This document shows positions 24,283 through 33,456 of a stretch of DNA of 46,232 nt, in pieces. A program made the position numbers and the translations under genes. This DNA comes from an uncultured Nitratireductor sp. Its GTDB lineage: Bacteria; Pseudomonadota; Alphaproteobacteria; Rhizobiales; Rhizobiaceae. Numbering within the stretch: position 1 is the stretch's first letter; every line of letters begins with the position of its first letter. The notes beneath the pieces were generated by a model. It saw only the letters and a list, made by a program, of their open reading frames with translations. It was not told where the DNA came from and searched no databases. The stretch covers positions 1 through 46,232 of the forward strand of contig NZ_CAJXGF010000018.1 in NCBI RefSeq assembly GCF_913053745.1, written 5' to 3'.

Positions 24283-25185
24283 ATGCTGAAATGGGGTGTC
24301 GAGAGGCGACTGGAGTTCATCGAATTCCGCCTGTTCTGGGAGGGGGGCGTCAATCGCTCTGACCTGATCGATACGTTTGGCGTTTCGGTTCCGCAGGCAT
24401 CAAAGGATTTGACCCTTTATCAGGAGCGCGCGCCGCTGAACGCGGTCTATGACAAAAGCGCGCGCCGCTATGTTGCCGGGCCGGAATTTCGACCGGTGTT
24501 TCTTGATCCGGATCCGGATGCCTATCTCATGCGGCTGCGCTCGATGGCGGAAGGTTTCGCCGAGCCAGGCTCTAACTGGCTTTCGACTCCGCCTGACATG
24601 GATATCGCACTTACTTTGCGCCGTAAGATCGATACCGAAGTTCTGCGTTCAGTTCTGGCGGCAGTGCGGGATGAAAGGTCGCTAGAGCTTCACTATCAAT
24701 CCATGAACCGCGATCGACCCGATCCCGCATGGCGGCGGATCACCCCCCATGCGTTTGGCTTTGATGGTCTGCGCTGGCATGTTCGCGCCTGGTGCCATGA
24801 AACGGCGCGGTTCAAGGATTTCCTGCTTTCGCGCGTCCTTGGATACGGCGACTTCGGTGAGCCGGGCGCCGGAGCGGCACAGGACAGGCTGTGGCAAGAA
24901 TCATTCGACATCATCATTGTGCCGCATCCCGAGCTGTCCGCCGGTCAGCAGGCGGTGGTCGCAAAAGATTACAACATGGTGGATGGGCGCGCTGTGCTGA
25001 CAGTTCGCTACGCCATGCTGTTCTATGTTCTCAAGCGACTGGGGCTTCTTGAAGGGGCCAGGCTGCGTGACCCCCGGACCCAGCATATCGTTGCAGCTGA
25101 CGAACAGGGGGTTGCCGCCGCCCTTGAGCGTGCGCAGCACGAGTTCGATGACGCCGACGCAGCCAGCGAGGCCGCGCCCCGATGA
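24283..25185 (+). CDS. brxR: BrxR, WYL-domain transcription regulator of the BREX locus
   Basis: A 300-residue regulator: an N-terminal winged helix (RLEFIEFRLFWEGGVNRSDLIDTFGVSVPQASKDLTLY spans the HTH), a central WYL domain (RSLELHYQSMN, then ITPHAFGFDGLRWHVRAWCHE) and a C-terminal WCX region (VLTVRYAMLFYVLKRLGLLEG). BrxR proteins repress BREX and sense a ligand or DNA end through WYL. The ATG at 24283 has GAGGCGAGAA upstream; a TTG at 24271 is less likely. The stop overlaps brxA (ATGA). Confidence 0.9.
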   Translation: MLKWGVERRLEFIEFRLFWEGGVNRSDLIDTFGVSVPQASKDLTLYQERAPLNAVYDKSARRYVAGPEFRPVFLDPDPDAYLMRLRSMAEGFAEPGSNWLSTPPDMDIALTLRRKIDTEVLRSVLAAVRDERSLELHYQSMNRDRPDPAWRRITPHAFGFDGLRWHVRAWCHETARFKDFLLSRVLGYGDFGEPGAGAAQDRLWQESFDIIIVPHPELSAGQQAVVAKDYNMVDGRAVLTVRYAMLFYVLKRLGLLEGARLRDPRTQHIVAADEQGVAAALERAQHEFDDADAASEAAPR

Positions 25186-25784
25186 TGTCTGCCGTACCGA
25201 AATACCGGATGTCCTTTGGTGTGGGTGGGCTGATGCTCAATGAGAGCCTCGTGATTGCGCAAGGCTATCAACCCGGTGAGAGCTGGGCGTCTGCTCGTGA
25301 CCGCTTGCTGGCCCAAGGCGCATCATCCTTACCCAAACTGGCCTCTCAAACCCGCACGCTTCGTGAAGTCTACGACCGGATAGGCCATCTCTCGGATGCC
25401 GAGCGCCATTACCTGTCGGCAGAGGCTGACCGCGCTGAACAGCAGGCAATGGTGTGGCTGGCGGTTTGCCGGACCTATCGCTTTGTTTACGAATTTGCAG
25501 TCGAGGTAATCAGCGAACGCTACCAATCATGGCGGCTTGACCTGGGTCATGAGGTTTTTGACCGCTTTCTCGCGGAGAAAGCCGAGAGTGATCCTGGCCT
25601 CGCTAAGCTTTCAGCTTCAACCTGTGCGAAATTGCGTCAGGTCCTGTATCGGATATTGCGTGAAGCTGGCTTGAGAAGTGTCGAGGGCAGAATCCAGCCG
25701 ATTTGGTTGTCGGGGCGCATGAAGCGGCTGATTGAGGAGAGTAATTCGGCGGACTTGCGGGTGTTTCCCGGAAATTGGGGGTAA
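25182..25784 (+). CDS. brxA: BrxA (DUF1819), BREX type I
   Basis: A 200-residue DUF1819 protein, the first core gene of type I BREX. Typical features are KYRMSFGVGGLMLNESLVIA at the N-terminus and a helical body (AVCRTYRFVYEFAVEVISERYQSW spans one helix pair). The C-terminus contains QVLYRILREAGL and IQPIWLS. The family is a small DNA-binding helical protein required for phage resistance. It is coupled to brxR by ATGA and followed directly by brxB. Confidence 0.92.
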   Translation: MMSAVPKYRMSFGVGGLMLNESLVIAQGYQPGESWASARDRLLAQGASSLPKLASQTRTLREVYDRIGHLSDAERHYLSAEADRAEQQAMVWLAVCRTYRFVYEFAVEVISERYQSWRLDLGHEVFDRFLAEKAESDPGLAKLSASTCAKLRQVLYRILREAGLRSVEGRIQPIWLSGRMKRLIEESNSADLRVFPGNWG

Positions 25785-25786
25785 TT

Positions 25787-26389
25787 GTGGGCACGAAAAC
25801 TGATCGGCGCGCCCGCGCCGAGCACCTGTTCAGGGTAATTTCCAGCGATCGGTTCTTGCAAAAGCAAGGGCTGGGAAACGAGGTTCCCTTTTTCATCTGC
25901 GCTTTTGATGCCGAAGACGGATTGAGCCTAGGCGAGGATCGCGAGGATCTGATCGCCCGGCTGAGCCACGCTGGTGTGCGTGTACTCGATATCGATCTCT
26001 ATGACCTTTCACTCAGGATCCTCGAGGACCGGGGAATCTTCGAGCAGATCCTTGAGGTTGAAGCGGAAACGGAAAAGGCGGAGCTCAAGGAGCTGCTACA
26101 GGGCGTTCTGGACCCGCACGCGCACCTCATTCCAGAGATTGCGCGGCGCATTGAAGAAGTCCCGCACGACGTGATCTTCCTGTCAGGCGTAGGCGAGGTT
26201 TACCCCTACCTGCGGTCGCACAACGTACTCAACAACCTGCAAAGCACCGCGAAAGACCGCCCAACCGTCATGTTCTTTCCGGGAAAATATACGCACGCGC
26301 TGGCGACAGGAGCATCGCTGGAACTGTTCGGCTTGCTGCATGACGACAAATATTACCGCGCGTTCAATATCATGAATTACGAGGTCTGA
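25787..26389 (+). CDS. brxB: BrxB (DUF1788), BREX type I
   Basis: A 200-residue DUF1788 protein. Visible family segments are VPFFICAFDAEDGLSLGEDR, VRVLDIDLYDLSLRILEDRG, VIFLSGVGEVYPYLRSHNVLNNL and the end VMFFPGKYTHAL, then YYRAFNIMNYEV. The start is taken as GTG at 25787, three bases after the brxA stop; a TTG at 25775 overlapping brxA is the alternative. It ends 3 bp before brxC. The biochemical role in the BREX complex is unknown. Confidence 0.92.
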   Translation: MGTKTDRRARAEHLFRVISSDRFLQKQGLGNEVPFFICAFDAEDGLSLGEDREDLIARLSHAGVRVLDIDLYDLSLRILEDRGIFEQILEVEAETEKAELKELLQGVLDPHAHLIPEIARRIEEVPHDVIFLSGVGEVYPYLRSHNVLNNLQSTAKDRPTVMFFPGKYTHALATGASLELFGLLHDDKYYRAFNIMNYEV

Positions 26390-26392
26390 CCG

Positions 26393-29300
26393 ATGGCTAC
26401 TCTTCTACGTGACATCTTTGCCAAGCCGGTCGACCGTTCGATCGATGGGGTGATCAAGGCTGACGACAAGGCCAGCCTCCTGACCGAGCTTGATGAATAT
26501 GTCATCACCAACGAGATCGGCGCCCGACTGGAGCAATTCCTCGACGCCTACAACAATTACGATACCGCCAACGGTGTGTGGATTTCGGGCTTCTTCGGAT
26601 CAGGTAAATCTCACCTGCTGAAGATGCTCGCCCTTCTTCTGGAGAACGACGAGGTCGAGGGGCAGCGCGCCGTCGAAATCTTTGAGCGAAAGCTCGCAGG
26701 TAACCCGATGCTGGCGGGGGCCTTGCGCAAGGCAGTGTCGATTCCGTCCCGGTCAGTCTTGTTCAATATCGACCAGAAGGCGGATGTGATCTCGAAGACG
26801 GATGTTGATGCGCTTCTGGCCGTCTTCCAGAAGGTCTTTGACGAGATGTGCGGCTATTACGGCAAGCTCCCGCATATCGCGCAGTTCGAGCGTGATCTCG
26901 ACAGCCGCGGGAAGCTTGATGCCTTCAAGGCCGCCTTTGCGCAGTCTACCGGCAAGCCCTGGGAGCGTGGGCGCGAACAGGCTCTGATGGAAGGCAAGCA
27001 CATTGCCGCCGCCTTCGCGGAGGTCACGGGTAATGAGGTCAAGGATATTCTTGGCCAGTATCGCAATGATACCAAGGTCTCGATCGAAGATTTCGCCAAC
27101 ATGGTGAAGTTGTGGATCGATGGGCAGGGTCCGAAGTTCCGGCTGAACTTCTTCGTCGATGAGGTGGGACAGTATATCGCCGACAACGTCAAGCTGATGA
27201 CGAACCTGCAGACCATTGCCGAAAGCCTGAACACGAAGTGCAAGGGGCAGGCCTGGATTGTTGTCACCGCCCAGCAGGACATGGGTTCGGTCATCGGCGA
27301 TCTGACGGCGCAGCAAGAGAATGACTTCTCGAAAATCCAGGCACGCTTCGCCAACCGGATGCCGCTGAACTCCCAGGATGTGGCCGAAGTCATCCAGCGC
27401 CGCCTTCTGGCTAAGACCGAGGCTGGTCAGATCACCCTTGGCAATCTTTACGATGCTGAGGAGAACAACCTGCGCACCCTGTTCGATTTCGGCGATAATT
27501 CCTTCAAGTTCAGGAATTTCTCCGGAAAGGAACAGTTTGTCGCGAGCTACCCGTTCCCGAACTATCAGTATGATCTGTTCCAGCGCGCGATCATGGGTCT
27601 CTCTCAGCATAATGCGTTTGAGGGCAAACACAGCTCGGTCGGTGAACGCTCTATGCTGGGGGTGTTTCAGGAGGTAGCCAAAAAGCTGGCGGATACGCCA
27701 GTTGGGGGGCTGGCGACCTTTGATCTGATGTTCGAGGGGATTCGCACCGCCCTGAAATCATCGGTTCAGCAGTCAATCCAACTGGCTGAAAAGAACCTTG
27801 GTGATGATTTTGCCGTGCGGGTGCTGAAGGTGTTGTTCCTTGTCAAATACGTCAAGGAATTCAAACCGACTGCCCGCAACATATCGATCCTCCTGTTGTC
27901 CCGGTTCGAGGCGGACCAGACCGAGCAGCGCCGCAATATCGAGGAGGCTTTGTCGCTTCTGGAGCGTCAGACGCTGATCCAGCGCAACGGCGAGGTCTAT
28001 GAATTCCTCACCAATGAGGAAAAGGACGTCGAGGCCGAGATCAAGGCAATCGCCGTCGATCCCGCCGAGATAGAACGGCAGCTCGATGAACTGGCGTTCG
28101 GCGCGATCCTCCGTCACGGCAAGATCAAGCATGCCGGCACGGGTGTCGATTACGCTTTCACCCGCAAGCTTGATGGCCACAGCCTGAACCGGGAACATGA
28201 GCTTTCCGTCAATATCATCTCGCCGTTCAGCGACGATTCCGACGCGCCGGATGTGGTTCGTTCGAACAGCATGGCAAGCGATGAGATGATTGTCCTGCTC
28301 GGGCGTGATGTGCGCTTTACGCGCGATCTCGTCCTCTGGCTTCAGACCGTAAAATTTGCGCGTCAGGTCACCAGCGGGGATGCCCAACCCGGTCGTGATC
28401 GTATCATTGCGGAAAAGCGTGACCAGAATACGCGGCGCGAAAAGGAACTGGTGCAGCGGCTGCGCGGCCTGATCGCAGATGCTCGGCTCTTCGTGCGCGG
28501 TGCCGAGCTGGAGATCGGCGGCGAAGATCCGCAGGATCGGCTGGTCAAAGGTTTCCAGGTCTTGGTGGACAAGGTCTATACCAGCCTGCCTGTCCTGCGC
28601 GGTGCCACTTACACCGAAGCAGATCTTGGGCGAGCCGGACGCGTCGATGGCGGGCTTTTCGGCGGCGAAGGCAGCGGTCTGACTGAAGCCGAGCAGGACG
28701 TGCTGAATCATGCTCAGGCTCAGATGCGCCTTGGGACGCGGGTCTCGGTCAAAGCTTTGGTCGAGAAGTTCGGAGCAAAACCTTATGGCTGGCCCGCCAT
28801 CGCGGTTCTCTGCCTGACCGCGAGCCTTGTCGCGCGAGGCAAGCTTGAGGCTCGGGCCGACAGTGCTTTGCTGGAAGGGGATGCGCTGGTGCAGGGGCTG
28901 CGCAACAGCCATGCCCTTGGCAACATTCTGCTTTCCCCGCAGATCGAGTTCACAGCCGCCCAGATCCGCAAATCGCGCGAACTGTTTCAGGAGCTGTTCG
29001 ATCTTCCAGCCTCTGGCAATGACGCGCGCAGTTTGGGTGCGGAGTGGCAGACGCAACTGCGCAAGCTGCTCGGCGATGTCGAGCAGGAGAGTCGCGCCAT
29101 TGCAGCCTATCCCTTTGCCGCCGCCCTCGATCCCCTGCGCACCATGCTGGATGGGATGCGCGACCAGTCGGCGACCTGGTTCATCACCGGCCCGATCGGG
29201 CAGGAAGACCAGCTTATTGATGCAAAAGAGGATGTCTTCGACAAAGTCCGCAGCTTCATGCGCGGACCACAAAAAGGCATCTACGATGAGGTGCGTTCTT

Positions 29301-29932
29301 TCCTGACCAAGCAGGATCAGAACCTTGGCTATTCCGAAGGTGCTGCCGCCGACAAACTGCGTCAGGTTCTTGAGGATCCGCAGTGCTACAAGGGCACCAC
29401 AATTCAGGAACTGAAGACGGATTTCTACGCCCTGAAGGAGCGTATCGAGCAAACCGTTCTTGCTGAGCGCACCGCTGTCATCACGGCGATTGACGAGGTT
29501 GCCGGGAAAGTCGCCCAGACTTCGGAGTTTGGCGCACTGCCGCCCGAGCAGCAGGCGCGCATCCGCAAAGAGCTTGCAGATCGGAAAACAGGCCTTGCCG
29601 CACAGAGCCTGATCCCGGCCTTGCGCAATCTGGCGACCGAGGTGCGCTCCAATCTTCTGGCTGACACGCTGACCCGCATTGCGGAGCTGACGCCAGCACC
29701 AGCGCAAACACCGGCACCGCAGCCTCAGCCCGCTAGCGGCGTGGCCGAACCTCAGCCAGCGCCATATGTGCCGCCGGCACCGGCCAAGCCTCAATATATC
29801 AAGGCGCAGTCGATCACCGTCCCCTTCGCGAAAACCTATCTCGAAGATGAGGACGATGTGACCCGCTATCTTGATGAGATGAAAAAGACCCTGCTGGCCG
29901 AGATCGACGCGGGCAAGAAGGTGATTGTCTGA
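26393..29932 (+). CDS. brxC: BrxC, BREX P-loop ATPase
   Basis: An 1179-residue ATPase. Walker A is in VWISGFFGSGKSHLLKMLA (near residue 70) and Walker B in FRLNFFVDEVGQYIADN (near 250). The remainder is long and helical, and a Pro/Ala-rich linker (PAPAQTPAPQPQPASG region, about residues 1100-1130) precedes the end. BrxC is a core component of the BREX complex and resembles DNA-linked AAA ATPases. The stop TGA shares a base with the pglX start. A very long open frame on the opposite strand (27773-29794) is a codon-bias shadow. Confidence 0.95.
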   Translation: MATLLRDIFAKPVDRSIDGVIKADDKASLLTELDEYVITNEIGARLEQFLDAYNNYDTANGVWISGFFGSGKSHLLKMLALLLENDEVEGQRAVEIFERKLAGNPMLAGALRKAVSIPSRSVLFNIDQKADVISKTDVDALLAVFQKVFDEMCGYYGKLPHIAQFERDLDSRGKLDAFKAAFAQSTGKPWERGREQALMEGKHIAAAFAEVTGNEVKDILGQYRNDTKVSIEDFANMVKLWIDGQGPKFRLNFFVDEVGQYIADNVKLMTNLQTIAESLNTKCKGQAWIVVTAQQDMGSVIGDLTAQQENDFSKIQARFANRMPLNSQDVAEVIQRRLLAKTEAGQITLGNLYDAEENNLRTLFDFGDNSFKFRNFSGKEQFVASYPFPNYQYDLFQRAIMGLSQHNAFEGKHSSVGERSMLGVFQEVAKKLADTPVGGLATFDLMFEGIRTALKSSVQQSIQLAEKNLGDDFAVRVLKVLFLVKYVKEFKPTARNISILLLSRFEADQTEQRRNIEEALSLLERQTLIQRNGEVYEFLTNEEKDVEAEIKAIAVDPAEIERQLDELAFGAILRHGKIKHAGTGVDYAFTRKLDGHSLNREHELSVNIISPFSDDSDAPDVVRSNSMASDEMIVLLGRDVRFTRDLVLWLQTVKFARQVTSGDAQPGRDRIIAEKRDQNTRREKELVQRLRGLIADARLFVRGAELEIGGEDPQDRLVKGFQVLVDKVYTSLPVLRGATYTEADLGRAGRVDGGLFGGEGSGLTEAEQDVLNHAQAQMRLGTRVSVKALVEKFGAKPYGWPAIAVLCLTASLVARGKLEARADSALLEGDALVQGLRNSHALGNILLSPQIEFTAAQIRKSRELFQELFDLPASGNDARSLGAEWQTQLRKLLGDVEQESRAIAAYPFAAALDPLRTMLDGMRDQSATWFITGPIGQEDQLIDAKEDVFDKVRSFMRGPQKGIYDEVRSFLTKQDQNLGYSEGAAADKLRQVLEDPQCYKGTTIQELKTDFYALKERIEQTVLAERTAVITAIDEVAGKVAQTSEFGALPPEQQARIRKELADRKTGLAAQSLIPALRNLATEVRSNLLADTLTRIAELTPAPAQTPAPQPQPASGVAEPQPAPYVPPAPAKPQYIKAQSITVPFAKTYLEDEDDVTRYLDEMKKTLLAEIDAGKKVIV

Positions 29933-32900
29933 TGGATACCAACGCCCTGAAGAAATTTGCGCAAAGCGCGCGCAACCTGCTGATCGATCAGGTCACTGCC
30001 CGGCTGGACATGGTGCTGGCCGAAGGCGCAGCGGCTCGCCGCGAGCATCCCAAAGCGATTGCGAAGCTGGAGGTCGCCGCCAACAGCAACCGCGCCCATG
30101 TGATCGAGCAAGCAGCCTATACATGGTTCAACCGCTTCACCGCGTTGCGCTTTATGGATGTCACGGGCCTGACCAACCCGCGTGTTGTGTCGCCCGTCGA
30201 TGGCGCCACCCGGCCCGAGATATTGGCGGAGGCGATGGCAGGCAACCTGCCGGATCGCGCCCGGCCTGATATTGCCGAATATTTGAACGGTACACGCCCC
30301 GCCCATGATGGGCAGGCGGAGGCCTATCGGCTACTGCTGATCCATGCCTGCAACGAATGGCACGGCGCGATGCCCTATATGTTCGAGCGTGCCGATATGC
30401 TCGACCGGGCCGAGGATTACACCGAGCTGCTGATACCCGACGATCTTTTGTCGCCGGACAGCATCCTTGCCCGCCTGCGTGAGGTGATGACAGAAGAAGC
30501 CTGCCAGGATGTCGAGATCATCGGCTGGCTTTACCAGTTTTATATAAGCGAAAAGAAGGATCAGGTTTTTGCGGGCCTGAAGAAGAACCAGAAGATCACA
30601 GCGGAAAACATCCCCGCCGCGACGCAGCTGTTCACCCCGCACTGGATCGTCCGCTATCTGGTGGAAAATTCGTTGGGGCGACTGTGGCTGCTGAATCGCC
30701 CGCAATCCAAGCTGGCGGCGAAGATGGACTATTACATCGCGCCGGAAGAGCCCGAGGCGGATTTCCTGAAAATCACCCGGGCCGAGGATATCCGCATCTG
30801 CGATCCGGCCTGTGGCTCGGGCCATATGCTGACCTATGCGTTTGACCTGCTGTATGAAATCTATGCCGAGGAAGGCCATGACGCGGCCGAGATTCCCGGC
30901 CTGATCCTGAAGCACAACCTGACCGGCATCGAGATTGACGACCGCGCAGGCGCGCTGGCGGCTTTCGCCCTGTCGATGAAGGCGGCGGCGAAGCTGGGTC
31001 GGCGACGGTTCATGCGGATGGACGCAAAGCCCGACATCGTCGTGCTGCAGGACGTGCGCTTCACCCCTGCTGAGATGCAGGATGTAGCCGCCGTGGTGGG
31101 CAAGGATCTGTTCACCGATGAATTGCGCGAGACTCTGACGCAGTTCGAGCAGGCGAAGAACTTCGGCTCGCTGATCATGCCGAAACTGCGCGATCCGGCC
31201 GAGGCGCTGCGCGTGGTCGAGGCGCGGGACTTTGGTTCAGACCTGCTGTTGAAGGAGGTGCAGGAGCGCGTCATCGCCGTGCTACGCATGGCTGAGGCGC
31301 TGTCGCCGAAGTATCACCTCGCCGTCGCCAACCCACCCTATATGGGCGGCAAAGGTATGAACGGAAAACTGGGCGATTTCGTCAAGGCCAGCTATCCAGA
31401 CAGCAAATCCGATCTTTTCGCTGTGTTCATGGAGCGAGCGCTTGGGCTTTGCGCCAAGCACGGCCTGATGGCGATGATAAACATGCAGTCGTGGATGTTC
31501 CTGTCGTCCTATGAAAAGCTACGCGTAAAGTTGCTGTCGGATGCCATGATCCTGTCCATGGCGCATTTGGGAGAACGGGCTTTTGACAGCATCGGCGGGG
31601 CGGTGGTTTCCACCACTGCGTTCGTGATCGAGAATGCCCATAGCTTGAATCACGAAGGCACGTTCATCCGTCTTGTCGATGGAGCTTCCGAAGCTGAAAA
31701 AGAAGCGCAACTCAAAGAAGCAATTCAAAACCCGAACTGTGGCTGGTTCTATCGCGCCGCAGCAGAGGATTTCGAGAAAATTCCAGGAAGTCCGATCGCG
31801 TATTGGGTCAGCAAGAATGTGCTGAAGGCTTATGCTGTAGGCACTCCACTTAATCAAATCAGTAAACCAGTTGTAGGGCTCCAAACTGGCGAGAACGCTC
31901 GATTTGTTCGAGAGTGGCATGAAGTATCCTCAAGTCGATTCTTGCCCAACTGTCAGTCTATAAATGACGCGAAGTCATCAGATGCAAAGTGGTTTCCTTA
32001 TAACAAAGGTGGCGAGTTCAGGCGCTGGTATGGCAATCAGGAAAATGTTGTAAACTGGCAGAACGATGGCGATGAAATCAAGAATTTCACTGACGTAGAC
32101 GGGAAGCTTCGGTCACGCCCTCAAAACACGAACTTCTTTTTCCGTCCATCGGTTTCATGGTCCAAAATTTCTAGTGGTTTACCCGCATTCCGGTTCTTTC
32201 CAAGCGGCTTCGTTTTTGACGTGGCTGGAACGTCTATTTTTACGGATGAAGAGGGGTATCGATTTGGATTGACCGGACTTTGCAATAGTAAAGCCGTCGT
32301 AGAGATCCTAGCAGCAACATCCCCGACGTTGAATTTCGAGGTTGGACATATAGCTGCGATACCTGTCATTTCGTGGTCAACTAGAGATCAGGAAGTGGCG
32401 AAGGCTGCAGTGGTGCTTTCGAAGGCCGACTGGGACGCCTGCGAAACCTCTTGGGATTTCACCACGCTCCCGCTGCTCTCGCTCGATCGCCGGGACGAGA
32501 CGCTCTCGACCAGCTATACCAATCTCCGCGCCCATTGGCAGGGTATGACGGATGAGATGCAACGGCTGGAGGAAGAGAATAACCGCATCTTCATCGACGC
32601 CTATGGCTTGGCTGACGAACTCACCCCCGAAGTGCCGATTGAGGAAATCACCCTCACCTGCAATCCGGCCTATCGCTACGGCGTGAAGGCCTCTGAAGAG
32701 GACCGCGAGGCTCGACTGCGCGAGGATACGGTGGCCGAGTTCCTCCACTATGCCGTGGGTTGCATGTTCGGGCGCTACAGCCTCGACGCGCCAGGCCTTA
32801 TCCTCGCCAATCAGGGTGAAGGGATTGAGGAATATCTGGCGCGCGTGCCTGAACCGACATTCGCGCCCGACCGAGACAATGTCATCCCGGTGCTGGATAC

Positions 32901-33456
32901 CGACTGGTTCGCTGATGACATCGTCACCCGCGCCCGCGATTTCCTGCGCGTGACCTTTGGCGAGGCGAAGTTCCGCGAAAACCTCGCCTTCATTGAGGCG
33001 GCGCTCGGCAAGGATTTGCGCCGCTGGTTCACAAAGGATTTCTTCGACTATCATGTGCGCCGCTATAAAAAGCGCCCGATCTATTGGATGTTCTCCAGCC
33101 CCAAGGGCAGCTTCAACGCGCTGATCTATATGCACCGCTACCGGCCCGACACCGTCTCGGTCGTGTTGAACCAATATGTGCGCGAGTTCATCCACAAGCT
33201 GGAAGTCGAGCGCGCGCGGCTTGAAAAGCTGGCTGTCGACCCTGCCGCAACGCCGGCTCAGCAAACGAAGGCGCAGAAGGAAACGGCCACGGTCATCAAG
33301 CAGATCGCCGAGCTGACCGAATGGGAGCGCGAAGTCGTCTACCCCATGGCGCAGCAGAAGATTGCCATCGACCTGGATGACGGGGTGAAGCGCAACTATC
33401 CGCTGTTCGCCGGTGCGCTGAAGCCGATCAAGGGGCTGGAGGCTGCGGATGACTGA
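29932..33456 (+). CDS. pglX: PglX/BrxX, BREX N6-adenine DNA methyltransferase
   Basis: An 1174-residue methyltransferase that marks host DNA and confers specificity to BREX. The SAM-binding motif is CDPACGSGHMLTYAFD (about residue 290) and the catalytic motif IV is VANPPYMGGKGMNGK (about 466). The segment encoded by about 31640-32400, after the catalytic domain, is clearly lower in GC than the rest and encodes the presumed target-recognition part. It overlaps pglZ by 8 bp. Activity is expected because the frame and motifs are intact. Confidence 0.95.
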   Translation: MDTNALKKFAQSARNLLIDQVTARLDMVLAEGAAARREHPKAIAKLEVAANSNRAHVIEQAAYTWFNRFTALRFMDVTGLTNPRVVSPVDGATRPEILAEAMAGNLPDRARPDIAEYLNGTRPAHDGQAEAYRLLLIHACNEWHGAMPYMFERADMLDRAEDYTELLIPDDLLSPDSILARLREVMTEEACQDVEIIGWLYQFYISEKKDQVFAGLKKNQKITAENIPAATQLFTPHWIVRYLVENSLGRLWLLNRPQSKLAAKMDYYIAPEEPEADFLKITRAEDIRICDPACGSGHMLTYAFDLLYEIYAEEGHDAAEIPGLILKHNLTGIEIDDRAGALAAFALSMKAAAKLGRRRFMRMDAKPDIVVLQDVRFTPAEMQDVAAVVGKDLFTDELRETLTQFEQAKNFGSLIMPKLRDPAEALRVVEARDFGSDLLLKEVQERVIAVLRMAEALSPKYHLAVANPPYMGGKGMNGKLGDFVKASYPDSKSDLFAVFMERALGLCAKHGLMAMINMQSWMFLSSYEKLRVKLLSDAMILSMAHLGERAFDSIGGAVVSTTAFVIENAHSLNHEGTFIRLVDGASEAEKEAQLKEAIQNPNCGWFYRAAAEDFEKIPGSPIAYWVSKNVLKAYAVGTPLNQISKPVVGLQTGENARFVREWHEVSSSRFLPNCQSINDAKSSDAKWFPYNKGGEFRRWYGNQENVVNWQNDGDEIKNFTDVDGKLRSRPQNTNFFFRPSVSWSKISSGLPAFRFFPSGFVFDVAGTSIFTDEEGYRFGLTGLCNSKAVVEILAATSPTLNFEVGHIAAIPVISWSTRDQEVAKAAVVLSKADWDACETSWDFTTLPLLSLDRRDETLSTSYTNLRAHWQGMTDEMQRLEEENNRIFIDAYGLADELTPEVPIEEITLTCNPAYRYGVKASEEDREARLREDTVAEFLHYAVGCMFGRYSLDAPGLILANQGEGIEEYLARVPEPTFAPDRDNVIPVLDTDWFADDIVTRARDFLRVTFGEAKFRENLAFIEAALGKDLRRWFTKDFFDYHVRRYKKRPIYWMFSSPKGSFNALIYMHRYRPDTVSVVLNQYVREFIHKLEVERARLEKLAVDPAATPAQQTKAQKETATVIKQIAELTEWEREVVYPMAQQKIAIDLDDGVKRNYPLFAGALKPIKGLEAADD

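Noticed and set aside
27773-29794. 673-codon open frame on the minus strand inside brxC
   Set aside because: Antisense to a well-supported BREX ATPase; product rich in Arg/Leu/Gln with no family signature. Explained by GC-rich codon bias.
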